From Planctomycetota bacterium (lineage in GTDB: Bacteria; Planctomycetota; PUPC01; JACPCR01), in NCBI GenBank assembly GCA_030740295.1, contig JASLXP010000275.1, positions 1-16,175 of the forward strand: a DNA stretch of 16,175 nucleotides, written 5' to 3'. The translations under genes were made by a program, and so were the position numbers. Below are positions 1 to 6,394 of the stretch, piece after piece. The stretch's first letter is position 1; every line of letters begins with the position of its first letter. The notes under the pieces were generated by a model. That model saw only the letters and a list, made by a program, of their open reading frames with translations. It was not told the DNA's origin and did not search any database.

Positions 1-697
1 GATTGAGATCCTGTAGCCCAGCCTGGGATGCGGTCGAGATGCCCTGAATGCCAACTACATCGAGTTCATAGGCACGGCCGAAGTAGTTGAACGCATCATG
101 TGCGGTAACAAGCACACGACACCTCTTCGGGATAGTAGAAATGGCCTTGGCAACATACTCATCGAGTACCTTGAGTTTGGCGTTGTACGAGGCCGCGTTG
201 GCCTTATAGGTTGCCGCATTCTTCGGGTCCCACTCACTGAGCGTTTTGGCAACCACGTCCACCCCTTTCATCCAGCCTCTGACGTCCATCCAGACATGTG
301 GATCGAAGTGCCCTGCAAATTCTTTGGGCTCAAGCAGGAACTTCTCATCAAGGAGCTCGGTCACGGCAAATACAGGCTTGCCGCGGGTGGCGACTTTGAT
401 GAGTGCGTCGGCCATTTTGCCTTCAAGCATAAGGCCGGAATAAAAAATGATGTCCGAGCGCATCAACGAGAGAATGTCATTCCGGGTCGGTTTATAGAGG
501 TGGGGATCGACACCTTCACCAATTATGTTGGTCACCGTCGCTTTGTCTGCGGCGACCTGGGAGACAATATCAGCAACCATGCCTATCGTTGAGCCGACTT
601 TGTACGGATATGCCTTCGGCCCGCGCTGGGCGAATGAAGGCCCCGCCAACGTGACCATGGCGAAAGCACAGCCCAGGAGCTTCGTATAGCTGTTCAT
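1..697 (-). CDS. Mn/Zn ABC transporter substrate-binding protein, TroA/ZnuA type (3' end cut by window)
   Basis: This is the periplasmic metal-binding component of an ABC importer for manganese or zinc. The frame is open from an ATG at 695-697 to the window edge, giving 232 residues; the C-terminal lobe is missing. A purine-rich GAGGAAGGAA ribosome site precedes the ATG. Residues 1-23 look like a signal peptide ending in PSFA. Three histidines fall where the cluster A-I family binds metal: H66 in EGVDPHLYKPTRND, H134 in FDPHVWMD and H200 in VTAHDAFNYFGRAY. A histidine at the third position resembles TroA and ZnuA; dedicated Mn binders such as PsaA have Glu there, so the metal is not settled. 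The fourth ligand, an Asp, would lie outside the window. The gene is divergent from a DtxR/MntR-type regulator, which probably controls it. The ATPase and permease genes would be expected further left. Confidence 0.93.
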   Translation of the reverse strand, partial: MNSYTKLLGCAFAMVTLAGPSFAQRGPKAYPYKVGSTIGMVADIVSQVAADKATVTNIIGEGVDPHLYKPTRNDILSLMRSDIIFYSGLMLEGKMADALIKVATRGKPVFAVTELLDEKFLLEPKEFAGHFDPHVWMDVRGWMKGVDVVAKTLSEWDPKNAATYKANAASYNAKLKVLDEYVAKAISTIPKRCRVLVTAHDAFNYFGRAYELDVVGIQGISTASQAGLQDLN

Positions 698-829
698 CGT
701 AGTTCCTTCCTCAGATATTTTTATGAATAGCACAATAGACTTTGATTACTCAAAATAAAACACATATACAATCCAACTTCAAGTCGTGTTTGCTCAAATT
801 TGTTTTGTTGGAGAAGTCTGGTTGATCTC
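698..829. promoter_or_regulatory. Divergent promoter region with candidate metalloregulator operator
   Basis: This AT-rich spacer separates the metal-binding protein gene from the regulator gene. A palindrome TTTGA-ttac-TCAAA lies at 741-754. On the plus strand, TTGATT (742-747) and TATACA (765-770) are 17 bp apart and make a plausible promoter for the regulator. On the minus strand, TTGAGT (748-753) pairs less well with TATTCA (724-729). The palindrome overlaps both possible -35 boxes, which would suit a repressor acting on both genes. It does not match the known DtxR or MntR operator consensus closely, so this is inferred from position and symmetry. Confidence 0.4.
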
Positions 830-1540
830 ATGGGACAGGCATCAGAGACTGTTTTGGAACCAGAACGAGCCACAAAGATGCCAAGCAGCACGGTCGAGAA
901 TTACCTGAAGCAGATTTACCTCGAACAGCAGAGGACGGACACTTTATTGGTGCAGATGGGCCAACTTGCCGAGGCAATGCAGGTGACGCCTGGAACGGCG
1001 ACCTCGATGATAAAAGCCCTTTCCGATTCCGGGCTTGTGGGATATGAGCCCAGGGTGGGAGTGAAGCTGACGAGAGAAGGGGAACAGTTGGCGCTGCACG
1101 TCTTACGACGGCATCGGATCATCGAGCTCTATCTGGTGCAGTCGCTCGGTCTGGACTGGTCTGAGGTACACGAAGAGGCGGACAGTCTTGAGCACGCCAT
1201 TTCGGACAAAGTTCTTGAAAAGATCGACGAGAGCCTTGGCTTTCCGGAATTCGATCCGCATGGCGATCCGATACCCACCGCATCGGGCACGATGAGTAGC
1301 CGCAAACTCAGCACGCTCACCGACTGCCCTCTTGGCGAAGTCGTTCGCATCGCTCGAGTGATTGACCAGGATGTGGAATTCCTGCGGTTTATGGATAAAC
1401 ACCATCTGAAGCCGGGGGCAAAAGTCACGGTCGAGAACAAGGACACCATCGCGGATGCTGTCACCCTCAAATCCGACGGCAAGCCAGCTCTGACCCTGGG
1501 CTCGAAGGCAGCGAGCAAGATCTTGGTTGAGAGCTTGTGA
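830..1540 (+). CDS. mntR: DtxR/MntR-family metal-dependent transcriptional regulator
   Basis: This is a cytoplasmic repressor that senses Fe or Mn and controls metal uptake. From the ATG at 830 it is 236 residues. The N-terminal winged helix-turn-helix (about residues 17-80) includes TVENYLKQIY and the recognition region TPGTATSMIKALSDSGLV. The metal-binding and dimerisation domain follows, with RRHRIIE and EVHEEADSLEHAIS. An SH3-like/FeoA-type C-terminal domain starts near LTDCPLGEVVRIARV. The residue matching the metal-ligand Cys of DtxR appears to be Asp in EEADSLEH, closer to the Glu of MntR. The residue matching Asp8 of MntR is Asn. The start is uncertain. ATG 878 (MPSSTVENY) fits usual family length, TTG 800 is also in frame, and GGAG at 810-813 lies rather far upstream of ATG 830. 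Its divergent neighbour, a metal-uptake protein, supports the role. Confidence 0.88.
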   Translation: MGQASETVLEPERATKMPSSTVENYLKQIYLEQQRTDTLLVQMGQLAEAMQVTPGTATSMIKALSDSGLVGYEPRVGVKLTREGEQLALHVLRRHRIIELYLVQSLGLDWSEVHEEADSLEHAISDKVLEKIDESLGFPEFDPHGDPIPTASGTMSSRKLSTLTDCPLGEVVRIARVIDQDVEFLRFMDKHHLKPGAKVTVENKDTIADAVTLKSDGKPALTLGSKAASKILVESL

Positions 1541-1603
1541 ATGAGTCAGATGGATTCTTCAGACCCAACAAGCTTCGCCGGATCGTCACGCAGTTGAATG
1601 AGG

Positions 1604-2656
1604 TCAATTTGGGGAGATGGGCGTCCGATCATTTTGCGGCTTTTGCGGGTTTCGCGTAACGCCAATGCCCGGAAGATCTGGAATTCGTAAGTAACCGTCG
1701 TCGTAACTGACCCCGGCAAACGGATCATCCTGAATCAACAGATGTCCATCGAGGTCAGCAAAATCCACCAGCGACAGAAGGTGCGCGGCGGCGGTGATGC
1801 CTAGGCTGCTCTCGATCATGCAGCCGAGCATGACCTGCATTTTGAGCGAGCGAGCAATGTGAATCATCTTCAATGCTTCCCGCAGACCGCCGCACTTGGT
1901 AAGCTTGATGTTGATCCCGTGAAATGAATCCGCGAGCCGCGGCACATCCTCCGGACGGCGAGAATCTTCATCAGAGAAGAGTGGCAAGGGACTTTCCTGT
2001 TTCAGCCGGTTCATTGCTTCGGAACGTTCCGGCATAGGCTGTTCGACGAACTCGATGCCGCGGCCAGCCAGCCACTCTATTTTTAATCTGGCCTCTGCAG
2101 GATCTTTCCATGCAGCATTGGCATCCACGCGAATCGGTTTGCCGGTGATCTCGCGAATGGCGGCGATGATCGCTTCGTCGTTGTCGGTGCCGAGCTTCAC
2201 TTTCAGGATCGGGTACTTGTCGGCCTCTCGAGTCTTTTCCTGTATCTCTGGTTTATCAGCGATGCCGATGGTGAAGGAGGTCTGTGGTGTCTTTGCCGGA
2301 TTGAGACCCCAGAGCTGATAGAGCGGCACGCCGAGTTTCTTCCCCACGAGATCATGAAGTGCCATGTCCAGCGCTGAAATCGCCGACCAGTTTGGTGATA
2401 GCGTTTCTATAGCGTGGTTAAGAATGTCCTCGAGTAGAAAGACATCGTCGTAGCCCTCGAGCGAAAACCGTGAAAGTGTATCGATGACCGAATCCGCGGA
2501 TTCGTTGTAGTGAGGGCTGGGCGCGGCTTCGCCGAATCCGGTCAGGCCCTGGTGTTTGATCTCGACGAGCACGTTGTTACGCACGTCGCTGGATTCACGT
2601 GAGATGCGGAACGTATGCTTGAGATTGAGATCGAGTTTCGAGGTTTTGAGTTTCAC
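1604..2656 (-). CDS. dgcA: Enolase-superfamily dipeptide epimerase / N-acetyl-D-glutamate racemase (DgcA-like)
   Basis: The product is a 350-residue member of the muconate-lactonizing subgroup of the enolase superfamily, near L-Ala-D/L-Glu epimerase. It has the expected features: KVK at residues 152-154 (acid/base lysine), metal ligands D178 (VDANAAW), E205 (FVEQP) and D229 (SDED), and the second lysine strand INIKLTKCGG (250-257). Alone it would be called a cell-wall-recycling dipeptide epimerase. A DUF1611/DgcN-like gene upstream on the same strand favours the DgcN-DgcA D-glutamate route, in which this enzyme turns N-acetyl-D-glutamate into N-acetyl-L-glutamate. The GTG at 2656 is chosen because the further open frame up to 2785 is read through REP repeat DNA. 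No clear ribosome site precedes the GTG. The repeat array begins only 17 bp upstream, so the native 5' signals may have been displaced. Confidence 0.85.
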   Translation of the reverse strand: MKLKTSKLDLNLKHTFRISRESSDVRNNVLVEIKHQGLTGFGEAAPSPHYNESADSVIDTLSRFSLEGYDDVFLLEDILNHAIETLSPNWSAISALDMALHDLVGKKLGVPLYQLWGLNPAKTPQTSFTIGIADKPEIQEKTREADKYPILKVKLGTDNDEAIIAAIREITGKPIRVDANAAWKDPAEARLKIEWLAGRGIEFVEQPMPERSEAMNRLKQESPLPLFSDEDSRRPEDVPRLADSFHGINIKLTKCGGLREALKMIHIARSLKMQVMLGCMIESSLGITAAAHLLSLVDFADLDGHLLIQDDPFAGVSYDDGYLRIPDLPGIGVTRNPQKPQNDRTPISPN

Positions 2657-2712
2657 GAGAAGAAGAGGTCGAGTGCTCAAATTGTCAGCGTAGTAAACAA
2701 TCGTGCATCCTT

Positions 2713-2791
2713 GCCCCGAAGGGGCGAAATATACCAGCCCAGGGCAACGCCCTGGGGCCAGGTGCAACAGAGCCCTAAGCCCCAAAGGGGC
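2713..2791. repeat. REP-like hairpin cluster, tandem copy 1
   Basis: Three perfect inverted repeats lie in a row: GCCCC-GAA-GGGGC (2713-2725), CCCAGGGC-AAC-GCCCTGGG (2738-2756) and GCCCC-AAA-GGGGC (2779-2791). Such palindromes next to a RAYT transposase are typical REP sequences. In RNA they would form stable stems and could also slow or end transcription. Confidence 0.85.
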
Positions 2792-2800
2792 GAAACAGCC

Positions 2801-2900
2801 TCAGTCCCACAAGTACCGTTCATCAGATTCAACTCCGTGTTTCTTTAGCAGGCTCCGCAACTCATCCTGAAATGTCATTTCGCGATGATGTTCCTCTTGG
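2801..2900 (-). pseudogene. Headless RAYT 3' fragment, copy 1
   Basis: On the minus strand this encodes only the last 32 residues of the transposase, from QEEHHREMTFQDELR to DERYLWD plus a TGA stop. It differs from the intact gene at two residues (I to S in ELRSLLKK and C to S in GVESDERY). It has no start codon of its own and is a duplication remnant. Confidence 0.85.
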
Positions 2901-2939
2901 TGCTCAAATTGTCTGCGCAGTAAACAATCGTGCATCCTT

Positions 2940-3017
2940 GCCCCGAAGGGGCGAAATATACCAGCCCAAGGCAACGCCCTGGGGCCAAGTGCAACAGAGC
3001 CCTAAGCCCCAAAGGGC
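2940..3017. repeat. REP-like hairpin cluster, tandem copy 2 (degenerate)
   Basis: This is the same hairpin series as copy 1. The central stem carries one mismatch (CCCAAGGC-AAC-GCCCTGGG, 2965-2983) and the third stem has lost one G (GCCCC-AAA-GGGC, 3006-3017). It is the most decayed of the three copies. Confidence 0.8.
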
Positions 3018-3026
3018 GAAACAGCC

Positions 3027-3126
3027 TCAGTCCCACAGGTACCGTTCGTCACATTCAACCCCGTGTTTCTTTAGCAGGATCCGCAACTCATCCTGAAATG
3101 TCATTTCGCGATGATGTTCCTCTTGG
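3027..3126 (-). pseudogene. Headless RAYT 3' fragment, copy 2
   Basis: This minus-strand remnant carries the same last 32 codons as the intact transposase. The translated residues agree with the intact gene over this stretch; the nucleotide differences appear silent. It has no start codon. Confidence 0.85.
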
Positions 3127-3165
3127 TGCTCAAATTGTCTGCGTAGTAAGCAATCGTGCATCCTT

Positions 3166-3244
3166 GCCCCGAAGGGGCGAAATATACCAGCCCAGGGCAA
3201 CGCCCTGGGGCCAAGTGCAACAGAGCCCTAAGCCCCAAAGGGGC
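3166..3244. repeat. REP-like hairpin cluster downstream of the intact RAYT (copy 3)
   Basis: The three stems are at 3166-3178, 3191-3209 and 3232-3244, all perfect. They lie directly after the stop codon of the intact transposase and are probably its native 3' REP block. Confidence 0.85.
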
Positions 3245-3253
3245 GAAACAGCC

Positions 3254-3706
3254 TCAATCCCACAGGTACCGTTCATCACATTCAACTCCGTGTTTCTTTA
3301 GCAGGATCCGCAACTCATCCTGAAATGTCATTTCGCGATGATGTTCCTCTTGGTTCTCGATGTATCGGATGACCTCTTCCACATTCGACTGGCTCACAGA
3401 AAATGCCGCATATCCATTCTGCCAGTAAAAGCGTTTGAATTTAGTACCGTCCGTCTTCATCCACTTTGAGGAGCCTTTCTTGACTTCCTCGACGACCTTT
3501 TTGAGTGGGTGATTCTTGGACAGTGAAAACAAGGCATGGATATGGTCATCGACAGCACCAATCTTAAGGGCAGGGCTGTCCCAATTCTTGAATATACCGG
3601 CCTGGTAGTCATAAAGATCATCCCGGACCTCTTCAGGTATCCACCTGCTTCGGTTCTTTGTGCTGTAAACGAGGTGGACCAGATTCTTGACCAAGGATTG
3701 CGGCAC
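3254..3706 (-). CDS. REP-associated tyrosine transposase (RAYT, IS200/IS605 TnpA-like)
   Basis: This is a 150-residue single-domain HUH endonuclease that binds and cleaves REP hairpins in single-stranded DNA. The HUH motif is H55-I-H57 in VDDHIHALF. The likely catalytic tyrosine is Y99 in WQNGYAAFSVS, followed by the family helix VEEVIRYIENQEEHHR and the C-terminal signature DERYLWD. The start is GTG at 3706 with a GGGAG site about ten bases upstream. Length and motifs look complete, so it may be active. It is flanked by REP hairpins in opposite orientations, at 3166-3244 and 3728-3804, the usual RAYT/REP arrangement. Two extra copies of its 3' end follow in tandem downstream. It lies between two genes that probably once formed one operon. 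Confidence 0.92.
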   Translation of the reverse strand: MPQSLVKNLVHLVYSTKNRSRWIPEEVRDDLYDYQAGIFKNWDSPALKIGAVDDHIHALFSLSKNHPLKKVVEEVKKGSSKWMKTDGTKFKRFYWQNGYAAFSVSQSNVEEVIRYIENQEEHHREMTFQDELRILLKKHGVECDERYLWD

Positions 3707-3727
3707 TTCGTCGCTCCCTACTGTTCC

Positions 3728-3804
3728 GCCCTTTCAGGGCTGGTTTCTACTGAGCTGCTACCCAGGGCGTTGCCCTGGGCTGATATGTTTCGCCCCTTCG
3801 GGGC
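3728..3804. repeat. Inverted REP-like hairpin cluster upstream of the RAYT
   Basis: Hairpins GCCCT-TTC-AGGGC (3728-3740), CCCAGGGC-GTT-GCCCTGGG (3761-3779) and GCCCC-TTC-GGGGC (3792-3804) are present. The second and third are exact reverse complements of those in the downstream block, so the RAYT gene sits between inverted REP sequences. The right edge of the element lies between about 3804 and the stop of the DUF1611 gene at 3849. Confidence 0.88.
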
Positions 3805-3848
3805 AGGTATTCCTCGCCGACCGGTTAGCGGCCCTTCCTGGACGGACT

Positions 3849-4880
3849 TCACTGGAAAAAGACTTCCACTGCATCCACAAGTTTCGCCGCCCCACAGCGA
3901 ATCACGTCCGTTGCAGGAAGGCGGAATTCCGACTCAACGCGGTCTATCTCTTCCGCGGCTTCTTCATCCGACATGTCCAGACAATTGAGTGAGATGCCGA
4001 CGACGGAAGATTCACGGAAGGGGCACATGACGGACTCATGGAGTTCGATGAGTGAACGCAGCGGGGGAATCACGAAATCGGTGTGTCGAACGAATTCCCT
4101 CGTCGGCTGATGACAGAGGATCATCGCACCGGGCATGGCGCCATGCATCAGGCTCAAGGTCACGCCGGAATAGGACGGGTGGAGCAGAGCGCCTTGGCCT
4201 TCGACAAATAACCAGTCGTGATGCTTCTGTTCGAGCACAAGACGTTCGGCCGCGCCTGCAGCGAAATCTGAGATCACCCGGTCGAGCGCAAAGCCACGGC
4301 CCTCAATCATCACGCCCGTCTGACCGGTGGGTATGAACACCGAATCCAGGCCGCGCTGCCGGGCTTCATTATTCATCTCGATGGCGGTGATCTTTTTGCC
4401 GATATTGCAGTCCGAGCCTACCGTGAGGATGACTCTTGAATCAATGGAAGCGGCCTCTCCCATGCCCACTTTCAGATCGGCCGGTGGACGCCGGACGTCG
4501 GTGAGCGTTGCTGAGTGCTCGGCGGCCAATTCGCTGAGTGCGGCGTCGTCAGACAGAAATGTGTGAAGACCGTTAACGATTTCCATACCGCGCCTCACTG
4601 CCTCACACAGAAACTCCCGCCATTCATCTGGCATGACTCCTCCCGGTGTGGCGATGCCAATAACCAGCGTGTCCGGATTATCGACTTCATCGAGCGTTGA
4701 GATAATGGGCACGCCTGAACCGATGCCAATAAATTCAGCCAGATCCTGTCCGGCAACAGAGGGAGCCAGGACTCCCAGCACTTCATCGTGGCGATAGCGA
4801 ATGACCCCGGCCGCGGTTTTCGCTGTGAACGGGTCGAGTTTGCCTTCGGCAAGAATGACGATGCGCTTTGATGATTTCAT
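3849..4880 (-). CDS. dgcN: DUF1611 P-loop protein, DgcN-like (probable D-glutamate N-acetyltransferase)
   Basis: The product is a 343-residue cytoplasmic protein. The N-terminal Rossmann-like half includes GIATPGG (75-81). The C-terminal half is a P-loop domain with GSDCNIGKK (155-163), then FVEGQGALLHPSYSG and the HQPTR segment typical of DUF1611. Members of this family were shown in marine Proteobacteria and haloarchaea to N-acetylate D-glutamate (DgcN), feeding an enolase-superfamily racemase (DgcA). A DgcA-like gene follows on the same strand, now separated by a RAYT unit. The ATG overlaps the thiE stop codon by four bases (ATGA) with no strong ribosome site, which suggests translational coupling. 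The family assignment is firm; the acetyltransferase activity is inferred from family and context. Older annotation calls it an NAD-dependent epimerase. Confidence 0.82.
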   Translation of the reverse strand: MKSSKRIVILAEGKLDPFTAKTAAGVIRYRHDEVLGVLAPSVAGQDLAEFIGIGSGVPIISTLDEVDNPDTLVIGIATPGGVMPDEWREFLCEAVRRGMEIVNGLHTFLSDDAALSELAAEHSATLTDVRRPPADLKVGMGEAASIDSRVILTVGSDCNIGKKITAIEMNNEARQRGLDSVFIPTGQTGVMIEGRGFALDRVISDFAAGAAERLVLEQKHHDWLFVEGQGALLHPSYSGVTLSLMHGAMPGAMILCHQPTREFVRHTDFVIPPLRSLIELHESVMCPFRESSVVGISLNCLDMSDEEAAEEIDRVESEFRLPATDVIRCGAAKLVDAVEVFFQ

Positions 4881-5929
4881 GTGACCGCGTCTAAGAGTTT
4901 TCGGAATCTGGCAGCGGCCTCGGTGATATCGGGTGCTCTCAGGATCCCGGAGGAAACGGCGACGCGTCCGACACCGCGATCTGTCAACTGAGGAAGATTG
5001 TCAAGCGTAATCCCACCGATGGCGTAGACGGGGATCTCGATGTGGCCTTCAAGCTTCGACCACTCTTCGAGGCCCCTGATGGTCAGGCCGGTTTTTGTGT
5101 TGGTCGGAAACATGGTGCCGAATCCGAGGTAGTCGGCGCCCGCCCCCTGGCCGGCCTGGGCCTCATCGAGGGTGTGAGAGGTGGCCCCGAGAATCTTGCC
5201 CGATCCGATCACTTTGCGGGCCGCTCCAAGTGGAAGGTCGTCAACGCCGATGTGGACGCCATCCGCGTCAACGGCTCCCGCAATGTGAGCACGGTCATTG
5301 ATCAGGCAAAGAACGTCCGAGCGTTCGCAGATGGAAAGGAGGTTCTCGGCGAGCGAATAAAACTGCCGATCGGTCATCTCTTTTTCGCGTAATTGCACCA
5401 TCTGCACACCGCCTTCGATGGCCGCCCGTAAAGCGGTCTCGTGATCGATGCCGTCAAGGACAGAGCCGATAAGCAGGAGATAGAGCCTGCGATGGGCGAG
5501 TCTCTCTGCGCTCGACAGGCGTGCGAAGAATGTCTTTTCCACGGAGTAACTGTCGTAACGGATTTGCTCGAAGCTTGTATCCACATCCGGCTCGAGCAGT
5601 TTCGAATACTCTTCCAGGCTTCGTAAAGCCTGCTGCAGTCGTTTGAAGGCCGCGGCCGCCAGATCAGAGATTCCGGCGCGTTCGCTGGAGACCGTATTCC
5701 TCTCAGGGCGGCCGACATCGGCCGCGGCATCGCGCGCGGAGCTAAGCTCTTCGGGTGAGAGAGCAAGTGATCGGACGCCCTTGACGATTTGGTGTCGGAG
5801 TCGTTTTGCCTGTTGGGACAGAAGATGCGAGTTAAGCCCAAACCGAGTCGCGTCCTCTATTTCGCGGAGGGCTTCACCTGCGCGGTTGAAGTTAGCATCG
5901 ATGATGCGACAGAGAGTGGTCCGTTCCAT
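4877..5929 (-). CDS. thiE: ThiD2-ThiE fusion: thiamine phosphate synthase with N-terminal ThiD2-like domain
   Basis: This 350-residue cytoplasmic enzyme of thiamine biosynthesis joins HMP pyrophosphate to the thiazole phosphate. The N-terminal ~135 residues, beginning LCRIIDANFNRAGEALREIEDATRF, match the ThiD2 domain, proposed to phosphorylate HMP phosphate. The C-terminal ~200 residues are a classical ThiE TIM barrel with VQLREKEMTD, CLINDR, DGVHIGVDDLP, GATSHTLDEA, ADYLGFGTMFPTNTKTG and PVYAIGGI. ATG 5929 is preferred over the in-frame TTG 5944: it has a modest CCAGG site, and family members begin close to RIIDAN. No TPP riboswitch signature (CTGAGA or ACCTGA-type box) is visible upstream. 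It is the first gene of the run towards dgcN and dgcA. Confidence 0.93.
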   Translation of the reverse strand: MERTTLCRIIDANFNRAGEALREIEDATRFGLNSHLLSQQAKRLRHQIVKGVRSLALSPEELSSARDAAADVGRPERNTVSSERAGISDLAAAAFKRLQQALRSLEEYSKLLEPDVDTSFEQIRYDSYSVEKTFFARLSSAERLAHRRLYLLLIGSVLDGIDHETALRAAIEGGVQMVQLREKEMTDRQFYSLAENLLSICERSDVLCLINDRAHIAGAVDADGVHIGVDDLPLGAARKVIGSGKILGATSHTLDEAQAGQGAGADYLGFGTMFPTNTKTGLTIRGLEEWSKLEGHIEIPVYAIGGITLDNLPQLTDRGVGRVAVSSGILRAPDITEAAARFRKLLDAVT

Positions 5930-6394
5930 AGAGCCTGGAGGCAAGCGAATTAAAGGCAGAGCAATTCAGGGCAATCGAACTGACGGCAAGGAGATCTGAC
6001 AATCGAACAGTTCCTGGAATCGCCAGCGTCCCGTGGTGACAAGCGGAATCTCCCGGGAAGCGCAACCATAATCCTCGACGCCCTGGAACTCAAAGATGGG
6101 CATCAGTTATATGAGGCCACTGACAAAGCGAAAGCAATCGCAGGATTCTGGCATGTCTGGCTTGGCCAAAGCACTTTGCGCCACAATGCAGCAGTTTCTC
6201 AATCGATGACCTGGTTCCCAAAATCAAAACCGCTGGATTTCGCTTTGGAGTGGTTATTGATAACTTGGAAACAATGTGCTCCCTTCAGATACTCAAACCC
6301 TACAATTCCCAGAAATTCGCAACCCAAGCCTACGCTCAGACCTTTGCTGATTTCTGTAGTCCTCTTCCGTAAGATTCAAAGACCACCACAGGTC
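5930..6394. other. 465-bp divergent intergenic region, no supported gene
   Basis: This region lies between thiE (minus) and the toroid-repeat gene (plus). It must hold the promoters of both, but no convincing -35/-10 pair stands out. It includes a degenerate 15-nt repeat at 5940-5999. The plus-strand frame of the next gene is open back to 5984, but the upstream part has only non-ATG starts (such as TTG 6176), and a signal peptide begins at ATG 6395, so the extension is probably not translated. Confidence 0.6.
5940..5999. repeat. Degenerate 15-nt tandem repeat, four units
   Basis: Units start with GGCA at 5940, 5955, 5970 and 5985, exactly 15 nt apart, with a loose consensus of GGCAAnCGAATTnAn. 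A related AATCGAAC occurs again just after, near 6001. The array lies a few bases from the thiE start, in its 5' leader. The units are diverged, so chance cannot be excluded. Confidence 0.45.

Larger units (their letters stand above)
2674..3353. repeat. Three tandem copies of a ~227-bp unit (RAYT 3' end plus REP hairpins)
   Basis: Copies start with TGCTCAAATTGTC at 2674, 2901 and 3127, giving periods of 227 and 226 bp. By eye, copies 1 and 2 differ at about ten positions and copies 2 and 3 at about seven, so they are roughly 95-97% identical. Each unit holds a block of GC-rich hairpins followed, on the minus strand, by the last 32 codons of the neighbouring transposase (from QEEHHREMTF to DERYLWD and its stop). 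The third copy is continuous with the complete transposase gene; the other two are headless fragments. The junction is sharp: CTCTTGG is followed by TGCTCAAATT at copy borders but by TTCTCGATG in the intact gene. Short ORFs seen across this block are by-products of the repeat. Confidence 0.93.

Noticed and set aside
98..592. Plus-strand 164-residue ORF
   Set aside because: Antisense to the well-supported metal-binding protein gene; its translation resembles no known family.
1541..1603. Terminator between the convergent mntR and epimerase genes
   Set aside because: No stable stem followed by a T-run is visible in this 63-bp gap.
2657..2785. N-terminal extension of the epimerase frame to 2785
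   Set aside because: The extra 43 codons are translated REP hairpin and spacer DNA, which also gives peptide-like ORFs in other frames. The enolase fold begins at the GTG at 2656.
2615..3301. Several overlapping short plus-strand ORFs
   Set aside because: They arise from the tandem repeat and share the same GC-rich hairpin peptide; none has a domain or ribosome site.
2674..3353. CRISPR array
   Set aside because: Only three long, near-identical units with no unique spacers. The unit encodes a transposase 3' end.
5930..6060. TPP riboswitch upstream of thiE
   Set aside because: No thi-box motifs or matching stems could be found on the minus strand.
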